Assembly (NCBI GenBank): GCA_964019335.1
Contig: OZ025673.1
Location: 124,001-188,000, forward strand
Direction: 5' to 3'
From: Diplonema japonicum
Taxonomy: Eukaryota; Euglenozoa; Diplonemea; Diplonemida; Diplonemidae
DNA length: 64,000 nt
The notes beneath the pieces are model-generated. The model saw only the letters and a program-made list of their open reading frames with translations. It was not told the origin of the DNA and ran no database searches. This document shows, piece after piece, positions 29,326-39,067 of this stretch (its first letter is position 1; each line of letters begins with the position of its first letter). Made by a program: the position numbers and the translations under genes.

Positions 29326-29982
29326 TTACTGCGGCGGTGAATCAGGCTGGTTCGACGGGTGGGCTGCAACAACGGAAGGATGCGCAAAGCAGTTCTCCGC
29401 CACTCTCTTGATCGTGGGGTACGCTTCAAGAGACACATTGTACTTCTCAGTCGCATTAAACACCTGCGGGACAAGGCAGCAGTCCGCAAGGGTCAGTGTG
29501 TCTCCATAGCAATACTTTCCCGATGTCTCCAAAAGGACTTGCTCAAGTGCGGTGAAGCCATTGGTGATCCAATGCTGCGCCCAAGGCAGTGTGTGGGAAG
29601 CACCGAAATTCTTTTTAATTTCACGGAGAACACCGAGGTTCTGAATGGGTTGGACACCTGAGGCAATCAGTTCACAAATTGCCCTCACCTTCGCCACCCC
29701 TTCTGGTGTGTCTGGCAGCATTCTCTCAGCGTCTGGGAACCTCTCTTCCAAATAATTCATTATCGCTAAGCTTTGCTGCAGCATCACACCGTTTTCCGTC
29801 TTCAAGACGGGCACTTGTCGCATTGGGTTCAACTTCTCATACCCGTCTGTTTTTTGTTGGTTTTGCTGTATGTTCACCGAGATGTACTCATATTGTATTC
29901 CCTTGTGTGCCAGGGCTATGCGTACTCTAAAGGAACAACTCGAGGAAAAGAAATTGTACAGTTTCAACTTAGTTCCGGACAT
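29326..29982 (-). CDS. Maleylacetoacetate isomerase (zeta-class glutathione transferase)
   Basis: A 218-residue protein starting MSGTKLKLYNFF at 29982. It converts maleylacetoacetate to fumarylacetoacetate in tyrosine/phenylalanine breakdown, using glutathione, in the cytosol or mitochondria. The N-terminal thioredoxin-like domain carries the zeta-class SSCSFRVRIAL motif (residues 14-24) with the catalytic serine/cysteine pair. RQVPVLKTENGVMLQQSLAI follows, containing the cis-proline and the glutathione-binding Q-S. The C-terminal helical domain holds ICELIASGVQPIQNL, LPWAQHWI and GDTLTLADCCLVPQVFNA, all typical of the family. Length is normal and there is no intron. No other tyrosine-catabolism gene is visible nearby. 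The truncated LINE copy lies 39 bases past the stop and may supply part of the 3' untranslated region. Confidence 0.93.
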   Translation of the reverse strand: MSGTKLKLYNFFSSSCSFRVRIALAHKGIQYEYISVNIQQNQQKTDGYEKLNPMRQVPVLKTENGVMLQQSLAIMNYLEERFPDAERMLPDTPEGVAKVRAICELIASGVQPIQNLGVLREIKKNFGASHTLPWAQHWITNGFTALEQVLLETSGKYCYGDTLTLADCCLVPQVFNATEKYNVSLEAYPTIKRVAENCFAHPSVVAAHPSNQPDSPPQ

Positions 29983-30293
29983 TTGTGTATTTTGGACCTT
30001 TTTAACCTTTTTTTTGGGGGGGGAGGGAAGCGAGAAAATATAGGAAAAAAAAACTAAAAGATGGTTGCGAGTTTTTTTTTTTTTATTTGTTTTGTTTTTT
30101 TTTTTTTTTTTTTTTGTTTTCAAATTTCAAAGATTTAAGAAGTAATAATAATTATAAAAAAAAAAAAAAAAAACTACAAAGCAACGGTTACGGCGAATTT
30201 AGATTTTAATTTCCACCAAACTCCATTATCCTATTTTTTTTTTTTTTTTTTAAACCTTTCTTTTTACGGCTAAACTTCGGGGTCAGCGATGGC

Positions 30294-30328
<35 letters not shown>

Positions 30329-31352
30329 GGTGTTTCTTAAACAGGGAACGGTGGAGAAAAAAAAATACAATTGGTTGTTTATTACCGTATTTGTAGTTTT
30401 TCCTCAAAATATGATGCTGGCACAGCGGGGGGGAAGAAGAAAAATTCGATTAAGTTTCAGTTGCATGGGGGGGGGGGGGGGGGATGCTCATTGTTGAAAG
30501 AAAAAAAAAAGAATTACACGGGCTTTCTTTTTACAAACGTGTAATGAGTGCGTAAACGTCAAACTAAACGTCAAAAAAAAAAAAAAAAAATAACCAAACA
30601 AGAATATATATAAAAAAAAAAAAAAGAGGGAATTATTACTGATGCATAAGGCGTGAGGAGGGAATAATAATATGATAAAAAACCTGAAACCACTACCGTG
30701 AAAAAAAGAGACCTAACCTATACATTACAAGTGCTCTTTTGCCGATTTCGCCACGCGCCAGTGCAACTTTCTTTTTTTCTTTTTCTTTTTTCTTTTTTGG
30801 AAACAGCACCTACTACCAGGAGAAAGAACTTCCTTCTTTCTTTTATTTCTTATCCCGTTTTCTTTTTTTTGGGGGGGGTATTTCTTTTAGAGAAAGCCTT
30901 TCTCGTCCGTTCATGGAGACGCAAGTAGGGTATGAAGAAAGAAATGTTTATGCTGTAAAGGCAACGAAAAGACGACAAAGCCTTAAGGACAAGCCTACCG
31001 CAACCGCCTTCTCTATGAGCAGACTAAAAAAAACAGCTTTTTTGTCTTAAAAAAAACCTTTCTTTTTTCTTACGCCCATATCACCAAAACCTGTCTGTCT
31101 ACGGGAAGGCGAGGGTCGAAAAAAAAAAAAAAAAAAAAAAACGTTCCCTTTTAAAGAAAAAGGGAGTTCAACAATAAATAAATAAGAAAATTGAGAGCTA
31201 TCGCCCCAAGTCCCAGGATTTGACTAGACAGGTTTTTAGAGATATGGGGGCGTTAATATTTTTTTTTCCTCTCCTTTATCATTTCTTTTTTTTTTCCCCC
31301 TATTCTTTTTCTTTTGCAGATAACAAAAAAAAAAAAAATAAAAAGCATAGTA
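29983..31352. other. Non-coding region rich in A/T and G runs
   Basis: About 1.4 kb upstream of the isomerase gene. Long A and T runs occur at 30085-30170, 30238-30250, 30296-30325, 30575-30590 and 31118-31141. The dispersed motif AATTCGATTAAGTTTCAGTT followed by a G run and GATGCTCA is at 30443-30491. No ORF has protein-like composition. I see no RNA gene. Confidence 0.6.
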
Positions 31353-31375
31353 TCCAGGGTTAACCGATCACCCGC

Positions 31376-32130
31376 GGGTTTTTAATTACAATCGGGTTTT
31401 AAATTGACGTCAAATGAAAGGCGAGCATGCAACCATGCTTAAAACCCTTATATTCGTATCCCGGCCCCCCCAGATACACAAAGCCGGCCCCAGGGAGCAT
31501 CAAAACGACTTAGAAAAGGATTATTTTCTCGAAAAGCTGTTTTTTCGCTTTTTTTGACGGGTTTTTAATTAAAAGCGAAAAAACAAAAAAAATCGAAAAT
31601 CAAAAATTAAAACAGGAGGAGAGCATGCAATCATGCTTAAAACCCTTTGTTTCATCCCCCGTGCCCCCCAGATACACAAAGCCGACCCCAGGGAGCATCA
31701 AAATGACATAGAAAAGGATTATTTTCCCGAAAAGCTGGTGCTTCCCTGTTTCAGGCAGGATCCTAATTGGGAGCGAAATCAAAAGTCAATAATTAAAACG
31801 GGAGGAGAGCACGCAACCATGCATATAATAACCCTTTTATTCGCCCCCCAGATACACATAGCCGACCCCAGGGAGCATCAAAACGACTTAGAAAAGGATT
31901 ATTTTCCCGAAAGGCTGTTTTTTCGCTTTTTTTGGCGGTTTTTCTTCTTTTTTCTGTTTAAATAGGAGCGAAATCAAAAATCAATAATTAGAACGGGAGG
32001 AGAGCATGCAACCATACTTATAACCCTTCTATTCGTCTCCCGGACCTCCCAGGTACACAACGCCTGCATCGAAACAACTTAGAAAAGGATTATTTTCCCG
32101 AAAATCGGCATTCTCCCTGTTTTTGGCGGA
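31376..32130. repeat. Tandem repeat, four units of about 180-200 bp
   Basis: Each unit contains GGAGAGCATGCAACCATGC, an AACCCTT block, a CCCCCCAGATACACA block and GGGAGCATCAAAACGA followed by AAAAGGATTATTTT. The AGATACAC landmark falls at 31472, 31670, 31850 and 32051, giving periods of 198, 180 and 201. The last unit is the most diverged. Confidence 0.85.
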
Positions 32131-32133
32131 TTT

Positions 32134-32346
32134 TTAACTGGGCACGAAAGTCAATAATGAAAAACATTGAAACTTGAACGGGAAGTAGCAACGCACAAAG
32201 TAAGGGGGCGCCTTGAAAAGCTCCATGGGACACACGGAAGCGTTCTTAGCCTTGTCAGCAGCGATCCTGCTAGCAAGTGTGCCCTTGGTGCCGTAGGAGC
32301 TTAATTTCCTCCTTTTGGCATGGGCCACCAGCTGGTCCAGGAACAA
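32134..32346 (-). CDS. Short ORF with SAP-like DNA-binding motif, probably a fragment
   Basis: A 70-residue ORF, MFLDQLVAHAKRRKLSSYGT.... Residues 5-35 fit the SAP helix-turn-helix pattern (L-x2-x-A/R-x-LS-x-x-GTKGTL-x-SRI). SAP motifs bind AT-rich DNA and are known in DNA-repair and some transposon-encoded proteins. The remaining residues are hydrophobic and unremarkable. The ORF starts close to an A-run/TCC boundary inside the 31353-32790 element, so it is probably the remnant of the element's protein or of a captured gene exon. Confidence 0.45.
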   Translation of the reverse strand: MFLDQLVAHAKRRKLSSYGTKGTLASRIAADKAKNASVCPMELFKAPPYFVRCYFPFKFQCFSLLTFVPS

Positions 32347-32565
32347 GTGTCGGACATTTTATCCTAAAAAAAAGTATTTGGGGTGAGTTCTTACGAAAAT
32401 AATAAAAAAGTCCGAAAACCAGTTTTTTCAAAACTGCATTTAAGGCCTTAAATAAGGCTCTATTTTGGGTTTTAATGGCTGGGATGGGCTCAGATCGTCA
32501 AAATAGGGTTTTTGAAAAAAAAAAATTTGAGCATGGTCTTGGTATTTTTTTGCCAGAAATATGGG

Positions 32566-32725
32566 TTTTGGATCGATCAAACCGATCCGAAATTAAAAAA
32601 AACCGATCAGACCGATCCGAAATTAGAAAAAAACCGATCATAAACCGATCAAACCGATCCGAAATTAAAAAAAAAACCGATCAAACCGATCCGAAATTAG
32701 AAAAAAACCGATCATTAACCCGACT
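32566..32725. repeat. GATC-rich tandem repeat with a unit of about 31 bp
   Basis: Four to five units of the form ACCGATCAAACCGATCCGAA plus an A-rich tail, with small variations in the A run. The GATCGG/CCGATC core also occurs in the terminal inverted repeats of the surrounding element, suggesting amplification of its own end sequence or transposase-binding sites. Confidence 0.85.
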
Positions 32726-32812
32726 GTGATCGAAAATCCAAAATTGCTCGGGTCGGGTTTCAAAACCCGAAGGTGATCGGTTAACCCTGGACATATGAAA
32801 AAGGAGAAAAAA

Positions 32813-33822
32813 TGGGGGGGATAGGGGTCACATGGTAGTGGTAAAATGGGGTTTTTCAATTTTGCCAGTGCAGATTACTGGAGGTGAACCTTTCTGTGTT
32901 TTGCGCGGCATTTCTCCCAAGATTAAGATGGTAAGTTTATTTCTGCAAAGATTTCAGGTACCCAAACCGTGGTTACTGTTTTCAAAAATACAAATAAAGC
33001 ACTAGTAAGTGCTCCTAGAAGTGCCTTAATCCGGCAGATTTCGATCTTTTGGTCATTTTAGAGGGTATTGGGTGGTTTTTTCTTTTTGTTTAACCTTAGT
33101 AAAATATCTTTTTGAAAACTCTTCTTTTTCACTTTTACCACGTTTTTGAAAATAAAGGAAACGGAAACGGAAACGTTTCCTTATATAACCCTAGGGGGGT
33201 AGGGTCACATGGGGGTGGTAAAGTGGGTTTTTTCAAATTCGGAAATGCAGAACACTGGAGCCGCTTAAATTATGTAAAACACCCCTTTCTCGACCAAGAA
33301 ATCGATTTCCGCCCGGTACTTTTCATTTTTGGGCACCTACAAGGCATTATTTTGCATTTTTAAAACTGGTGACCACGGTTTGGTACCTGGCCTGTTGTCT
33401 CCCCTGTAGTTTCTGAGTTTTCTGAAAACTTTAGAATTTGACCATGGTTTGTTCCACCCTTTGAACGCGGCTCTTTAGGACGCCGCTACCGTTTGAACGG
33501 CAGAGTACTGTCTTACATTGTCCGACTGTGAACTCTTCTGTGTTTTGCGCGGCATTTTTGATGAATATCTATCATTTTCCCGAGGTTAGGATGTAGTTTG
33601 TTTTTGCAAATATTTCAGGTACCAAACCGTGGTCACTGTTTTTCAAAAATACAGATAAAGCATTAACAAGTGCTCAGAAATGCTCTAATCCGGCGAATTT
33701 TGATTTTTTGGTTAATTTGGAGGGTATTGGGCGGTTTTTTTTACCTTAGGGGAAAATCCTTTAAAAAACTTTTTTTTTTCCACGTTTAACCACGTTTTTT
33801 AGGACCATGTGACCCCCCCCTA
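32813..33822. mobile_element. GTCACATGG-ended repeat, two related units side by side
   Basis: The left end reads AGGGGTCACATGG then AGTGGTAAAATGGGG. The right end reads ACCACGTTTTTTAGGACC then ATGTGACCCC, its inverted complement. The same end motif recurs internally at about 33193 (TAGGGTCACATGG). The blocks TGTGTTTTGCGCGGCATTT, ATTTCAGGTACC, CCGTGGT-ACTG and GGAGGGTATTGGG-GG occur in both halves, near 32895-33075 and 33540-33735. It therefore looks like two diverged copies, or one duplicated non-autonomous element. No coding capacity. Confidence 0.7.
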
Positions 33823-34500
33823 GGGCTACGTTGTCGGCGTACGGCCGTACGTACGCGTATTTCGAACGTACGCCGTACGCACTTTTTTTATTTTTGCTGC
33901 GTACGCGTACGCATTTTTTGCGTACGGCATTCATTTTGGAAGCCTAAGGCCATAGTCACTGGGCATGTGGTGGGAGACTCAAGGGCCTCTCTTGCGACCT
34001 ATTGGCATTAGGCTTTTGGGTCAGGCCTGCGGTGTACGGAGCTCGGGTAAGGGGAACCTTTCAAGGTGGAAGCCCAAAGATCGGCCATTGAGATTTGACA
34101 AAGCTGATTCTCTTGTCAGAGATATAATTCAGGTCAAACTCTACTTCAACAAACGTAGTTTCACCTGCACGCAGTTTGTGAGAGACTACTGACGTGTGAC
34201 GGAACTGGCGTTGGAAGACCTGCAGGGTGCCCGATCCTGATGACGAAGAGAACGTCTGATAGAGACGAATCGGGTGTAAAAGTGTTGCATGAAGCCTGCC
34301 GCCCACCCTCTCTTCCATCCATTTTTGTACCCCACTCCCCTTTGCCCCTCTTGTCCAACGTAAGCCCTTTGACCCGTAGCCTGTACCTGTAGGTGTAAGG
34401 AGCCGTACGCACAGCCGTACGACGTACGCACGTGCGTACGTATGCCGTACGCACTTTTTCAGATTTTGCTGCGTACGCGTACGCCGACAACGTAGCCCTA
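33821..34500. mobile_element. 680-bp TIR element with CGTACG-rich ends
   Basis: The ends are inverted repeats starting TAGGGCTACGTTGTCGGCGT and continuing into dense CGTACG/GTACGC motifs for about 100 bases on each side (33840-33930 and 34400-34490). The left end abuts the CCCCTA end of the preceding element and the right end runs into a G tract, so both flanks read CCTAG-like. The middle (33945-34390) has ordinary composition but no recognised protein. Probably a non-autonomous DNA transposon, with the CGTACG clusters as candidate transposase-binding sites. Confidence 0.85.
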
Positions 34501-34570
34501 GGGGGGGGGGGGGGGGGGGGGGGGTGAAGATAATAAAGAGTACTGGAACATGCCCTCAAACAAAAAAAAA

Positions 34571-34630
34571 TATATATATGAGTTAAAGGAAGTCCTTGTG
34601 AGACGCCCCCCTTGTTCTCATCCACTACCT
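34571..34630 (-). mobile_element. LINE 3' end, tail-only copy
   Basis: About 55 bases on the minus strand match the LINE terminus (GATGAGAACAAGG, GGCGTCTCACAAGGACTTCC, TTTAACTCATATA). The tail then extends as TATATA and T. It sits 50 bases past the stop of the MAPK-like kinase gene, preceded on the transcribed strand by a T tract. Confidence 0.88.
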
Positions 34631-34679
34631 AAAAAAAATATACACTAAAGGGGGGATATGGAAAAGAAGAAAATAAACA

Positions 34680-36417
34680 CTACTCGATAAACTCAAGTAG
34701 CGAGTCAACGATAGCCGGAGCAAGGTGGTACTTTATATGAACACATTCCACAGTGGCTCGCACACGGCCCTTGTAGTGGCGCGAGGCATAGCGTGAAATA
34801 CGTGTGTTTCGCAGCTGATGACGGGAGATCTGGAAGAAAAAAAAAAATCCTCTTCTTCTTTTTAACAATACACACCTCTTGTAAAATGAGCCTCTCTGTT
34901 TCCTGATATCTGCTCTGTCTCTCTTCCTGTGTCTCGGGCTTGCTAGTGGGTCCTGGCGATTTTATCCTATCTTCTACATCAGGGTCCAGCTTTGTGTCGG
35001 CCAAAGGTTCCCCGTCGCTGTGGCACAGCCTTGACCCTTTCTGGAAAAAGGGTAGATCCAGCAACCCCTCCAACGCTGATCGCTTGTTTGGGTTGAGTAC
35101 CAGCATCCTCTTCAGCGCCTCGATGCAGTCCGCCTCCGCATGCTTGAAAAACCGCGCGAAGTCCGTCCCGATCTGCCTCCCCCTGCGTTGCTCGCCTTCT
35201 TTTGTCCTTCGTACATACTCCACTGCCGACTTAGTCGCGAACCCCTTCACCTCATCAGGGTCAGGCACACCAAGAAGCAAGAAGATGTACTCCATCTGCT
35301 CCCTCGAGCTCTTCCCAGGTAAGAACGGTGCCAGTTGCGGAGACACCAGCTCCCCCACCACGCATCCCAGACTCCACACGTCCACCTTCTCCCCGGAGTA
35401 GTTCCCCAGCCCGTGTCCCAGGATCAGCTCCGGTGCACGGTAATACCGTGTGACCACGTAGTCTGTGAGGTGTGCTTGGCTGCCTTCGGACGCTTCGTCG
35501 ATGTGCGTGCGCGAGAGGCCGAAGTCGGACACAGCAACGCGAAGCTTGAGCGGCGGCCCATCGTAGCTGTCGGGTGTGGTCATCTCGTCCTTCGCGGAGG
35601 ACGTTTTGTGAAGGAACACCTTCTTCAGGTCTTTGAAAATAGCGGTGGCGTCCGGCTCCGTGGGGAAGGCGTCCCCGTCCCACCCGTGGCGGTCAAGGAC
35701 AGGGAGCAGCACGGCGGGCGAGGCATCAATGGCCTTGTGGACGGCCTCGCGAGAGACGTCGTGCTGCAGAGCTGTTACAGCGGGAGGCATCCGCATGCGG
35801 GACACCTGTTCGCTGCTGAGAATGCTGGCACTGTTTTTCACGGGCTGATAAAGGATGTTCTTGGGTGCGAGGTCTCGATGCAGGGCACCCCCGCTGTGCA
35901 TGTAGAGGAGGCCTCGGAGTGTCTGGTAGGCGATCATGGAAACGGTCTCGTTGGGGACGGGGATGGTGGACTCGCTCCCCCGCCATTTCCTGTACTCTCC
36001 CATCCAGTGGTCGAGGGAGCCCGCCATGAGGGGCATCACGATGTAGACCCACAGCGTGCTGCCGGTCCACGCGTGGTAGATCTCATTGGCGCAAGAGAGG
36101 TTGCTGTGGCGCAACCAGAGGCCCATGGCACGAATCTCGCGCAGAACGTGGCGAGGCCGCGAGTCGCAAGACAGCATCTTAATGGCAACCTTGTCGTTGG
36201 TACGCTGATCGACCGCCTTCACTAGCGCACCCTGCGCACCAGCACTTAGCCACGACAGTTCTGTGTAGTGTGAAGGCACCTTGAAGGGTACCTCCCGCCT
36301 CGTCCGATCTATCACCCTGAACCCTGAAGCCCATTTTAGCTCCGTTCCCTCTACATGGCTGAAGTCACCCACCACCAGCTCCACACGGAGGTTCGAAGGG
36401 TTCAGTTCCTCGTCCAT
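34680..36417 (-). CDS. MAP-kinase-like protein kinase with 100-residue insert before DFG
   Basis: Two exons, 36417-34876 and 34829-34680, with a 46-nt intron (GTGTGT...TTCCAG). The spliced C-terminus is ISRHQLRNTRISRYASRHYK...LLEFIE. It phosphorylates Ser/Thr. Visible CMGC features: a weak glycine loop SAGAQGAL (58-65), Lys80 in VAIK, Glu94 in the C-helix, HRDLAPKN (180-187), DFG (298-300), the MAPK activation lip TDY (318-320), and VVTRYYRAPELIL with APE at 328-330. Between HRD and DFG, where MAP kinases have about a dozen residues, about 100 residues are inserted (192-292). A preceding 50-residue extension is unique. TDY implies activation by an upstream dual-specificity kinase. Confidence 0.92.
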
Positions 36418-37117
36418 CTCCTCCTAACGTGTTGTGAAGAGTTGGCATGATACGGTGAAAAGAGGGCAATGAGATTTACTTAAAAAACTTCGCTTTCGAG
36501 GACAACGGTGAGGGTACAATGGGGTGTGGGGGTGTAGGGGGGGGGCGTGGTCTTTGCTTGCTAATGTTACTTCGTACATTTTCTTCTATAGAACGGGACG
36601 GTTTTTTTCTTTTTTTTTTCTTTTTCTTTTTTTTTTTGCAGATAAGATTTTAATCCCCGTTCATTTTTCTTTTTTTCTTTTTTCCTTCTCTCTTACACAG
36701 AACAAAAACCGAAATTAAAAACCTGTCCCACAGAGGGCAGCAGGGAAGAACCTTGGGAGAACACAGAAAGCTTTAGAAAACCGGTTCACTCCCTTCTTTC
36801 TTTCTCCCCCCCTTTATAAACACAAAATCAGCGGCACACAACAACACAAAAAAAAATAAAGGTGGGGTAACCTTATTTCTTTTTTCATTATCAGTAGCTA
36901 CCACATGTAATAAAACAAAAAAATAACGCCACTGACGGGGGGGGGGGGGGGGGGAAGCTGTTAGGAACATCTGCACTTGTGGCAGAGACTATAAAAAAAA
37001 GGGGGGGGGGACAATGAAGAAAAGAAATATGTACAAAACAAAAAAAGGGAAGAGGAGGGGGGAGGAGAAAAAAAACTATTCAACAAAAACACATCTTTTT
37101 CTTTTTCTTCTCAAATT
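36418..37117. other. Intergenic spacer, no gene seen
   Basis: This region contains T tracts at 36602-36640, G runs at about 36938-36954 and 37000-37011, and ordinary sequence in between. No ORF with protein-like composition is seen. Confidence 0.55.
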
Positions 37118-38443
37118 TCAAATATAGCGCAAAGGCACATTATCCCTCCTCGTGATAGATGAAGACGCAGGGGACACGGGTGACTGAGGAGACCCGAAAA
37201 TCGTGGTAGGCGATGCAAGAGACGGCACTGCAGAGGGAAACGGCGAAGGCCCAGGGGAATTCGAGATAAAATTCGTCGGTGTAGCTGGATACATATTGAC
37301 ATTAGACCTCTCTATAGCGTCTATCGCGTCAGCAAGCTGCATCACAAGAGAAGCATCTGAGTACTTACGACTAGATGAACGTGGAGGTGGCTTCGACGGT
37401 GATGCTAGAGAAGCACCATGCGACAGACCTGTAACCGGACACCTTCTGCCTAAATCGATTGCCCCTCCACAATCCTGACACCGTTGGCTAGCATATTTCA
37501 CGTCAAAACCATCTTCAGGCCCGTCTGTGTACTTTGAAGGAGGCGGTTCCTTCCACCATTTTGAACCGACCTTTCCATTCCATGACACACCTGCCGCTGT
37601 GGGTGACTCAAGGGTAACTACAAATGACGTCCCCATGGGGGCTACCTGCAGCAGATCCACTATATCATCAGATCGAAAAACTGGCACGTTTGAAACTGCT
37701 CTTATAATGTCTCCAGGGACGATCCCACCACGATGTGCCTCAGAAGCGGTTTTAACAGATCTCACGGTGGTCGACTCGAGCTGCATGCCGTGCATGACAT
37801 CTGCAGGGTCCCTTGTCACTGTCACATATTTTGCGTGTTTCGAAGGCCGGATATTATCGACGAGAAGTGGGAGGTCACCCCACGGTTCAGGGAATGCAAC
37901 GGGGACCCTTGCTGCGTCGATCTCTTGAACGATGCCATCGCACACAATGCCTGTCACGGAGTTCAAAGCGATCCACTCGTCGCCTTCTAACCCGAAGGCT
38001 TCCACCAGTGTTCCTTCACGGAACATGTACCCGATGCCTGATTGTTCTTCGCTTTGCTGCGTTGCTCTTTCCGACAGCAACGCCCTTCCCTCTGATACCT
38101 TTGAGATGTTTCGTAACAGTAACGGGGTGCTGCCCCATGGAGGGGGGAAGCTCACGCTGACTCTTCCCATCTCATCGATGCCCCCGTCTACCCTGCCTAC
38201 TGTGTTGTTGAGCGCTTTCCATTCTGTTGAATGTAGACCCACAGCGCTGACAGCGCGGCCCAGTTCCACGCTGATCCCCTTCGCCTGCAGGTATTCCCTT
38301 CCCAGTGTTATCTTTTCGTCAGATGCGATGTTCACCAAACACTCGTTCCCGTCGGTCCACTCCACGACACCAAGCCTTCCGTTCATCGACTGCCATTCTG
38401 TCCCTCTCAGGGAATGGATCTCTACCACTTCGTGCGGCCTCAT
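37118..38443 (-). CDS. Protein with three SH3-like repeats and a PDZ domain
   Basis: A 441-residue protein from ATG 38443 (MRPHEVVEIHSLRGTEWQSM); in-frame codons upstream lack an ATG. Three repeats of about 65 residues share the pattern V-x-x-x-x-L-x-G/S-x-EW-x-x-(M/L)N-x-x-x-G-x-V, at about 5-60, 65-125 and 145-205. They look like small SH3-like beta-barrels. A PDZ domain follows (about 207-285): MQLESTTVRSVKTASEAHRG then GIVPGDIIRAVSNVPV, with the usual G-x-x-x-GD-I-I pattern. A later CQDCGG...RRCPVTG patch may bind zinc. The tail is SP-rich. Probably an assembly scaffold; PDZ domains bind C-terminal peptides. The neighbouring gene at 39068-40078 starts with one copy of the same barrel type. 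Confidence 0.83.
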   Translation of the reverse strand: MRPHEVVEIHSLRGTEWQSMNGRLGVVEWTDGNECLVNIASDEKITLGREYLQAKGISVELGRAVSAVGLHSTEWKALNNTVGRVDGGIDEMGRVSVSFPPPWGSTPLLLRNISKVSEGRALLSERATQQSEEQSGIGYMFREGTLVEAFGLEGDEWIALNSVTGIVCDGIVQEIDAARVPVAFPEPWGDLPLLVDNIRPSKHAKYVTVTRDPADVMHGMQLESTTVRSVKTASEAHRGGIVPGDIIRAVSNVPVFRSDDIVDLLQVAPMGTSFVVTLESPTAAGVSWNGKVGSKWWKEPPPSKYTDGPEDGFDVKYASQRCQDCGGAIDLGRRCPVTGLSHGASLASPSKPPPRSSSRKYSDASLVMQLADAIDAIERSNVNMYPATPTNFISNSPGPSPFPSAVPSLASPTTIFGSPQSPVSPASSSITRRDNVPLRYI

Positions 38444-39067
38444 CGTATGCTCATGTTCCCCTTTATTCACACTGTGATTAAAAAAAAAAAAAAAACCTCG
38501 TTCGACGCTTTTTCATTTGTTCGTACGATGGAGGTGGTGGTGGTGGGAGCAACCTTGACATGCGACACGGCGATGGACAGGAGATCTCAGCAACAACGGG
38601 AAATTATAAATTACTAAATGGGTCACGGTTTAGAAGGGGTGTGTCGACGGGGCGAACCTGAAACCGCGAAATAAGCGAAAGGAACTGGTGGTGAGTGGCC
38701 ACCGTCTTGGTGTTAAGCGGGGTTGCTGTAGCACAGCACCTATAGCCCGTAGCCCACTGGCATGTTTGGACAGACGGTTCACACGACGAATCCTTGTAAT
38801 AAAAAAGAAAAAAAGATGGTACAAAAAAAAAGGAGGTTACATAGGGGTAGGGGTAGGGGGTCTCTTCGTTTATATCCGCGAAATATCCGCAGCCCACTGT
38901 TCTAAAAAGTGAGAGGGAAGAGGGAGGGGGGATCTATGGGAACAGGAGGGGGGAAAAAAGAAGAAAAAAAAGAAGTTACAACAGGTGAAACGGGGATGGT
39001 GAAGACAGAGAAAGTTGGTCATTTTCTTTTCTTTCTTTCTTCACTTTTAGTTTTTCGTTCTTCAGCC
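38444..39067. other. Intergenic spacer, no convincing gene
   Basis: A minus-strand ORF near 38604-38897 has mixed composition and neither a start with an acceptor nor a family signature, so it is not called. An A run occurs at 38480 and a GA-rich tract at 38905-38970. Confidence 0.5.

Larger units (their letters stand above)
31353..32790. mobile_element. TIR element carrying two tandem-repeat arrays and a SAP-motif ORF
   Basis: The ends are perfect 19-bp inverted repeats, CCAGGGTTAACCGATCACC at 31353-31371 and its complement at 32772-32790. Inside are four diverged copies of a 180-200-bp unit (about 31376-32130), a minus-strand ORF with a SAP-like motif (32134-32346), and a short array of ACCGATCAAACCGATCCGAA units (about 32566-32725). 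There is no recognisable transposase, so it is probably non-autonomous. A clear target duplication was not found. Confidence 0.8.

Noticed and set aside
31376..32130. CRISPR array
   Set aside because: Units are 180-200 bp and wholly repeated without unique spacers; the genome is eukaryotic.
32566..32725. Telomeric repeat
   Set aside because: Only four to five 31-bp units with GATC cores, internal to a TIR element.
38604..38897. 97-codon minus-strand ORF between the PDZ gene and the YAPTP-repeat gene
   Set aside because: Composition is mixed with a poly-Phe segment, there is no acceptor before the ATG and no recognisable family.
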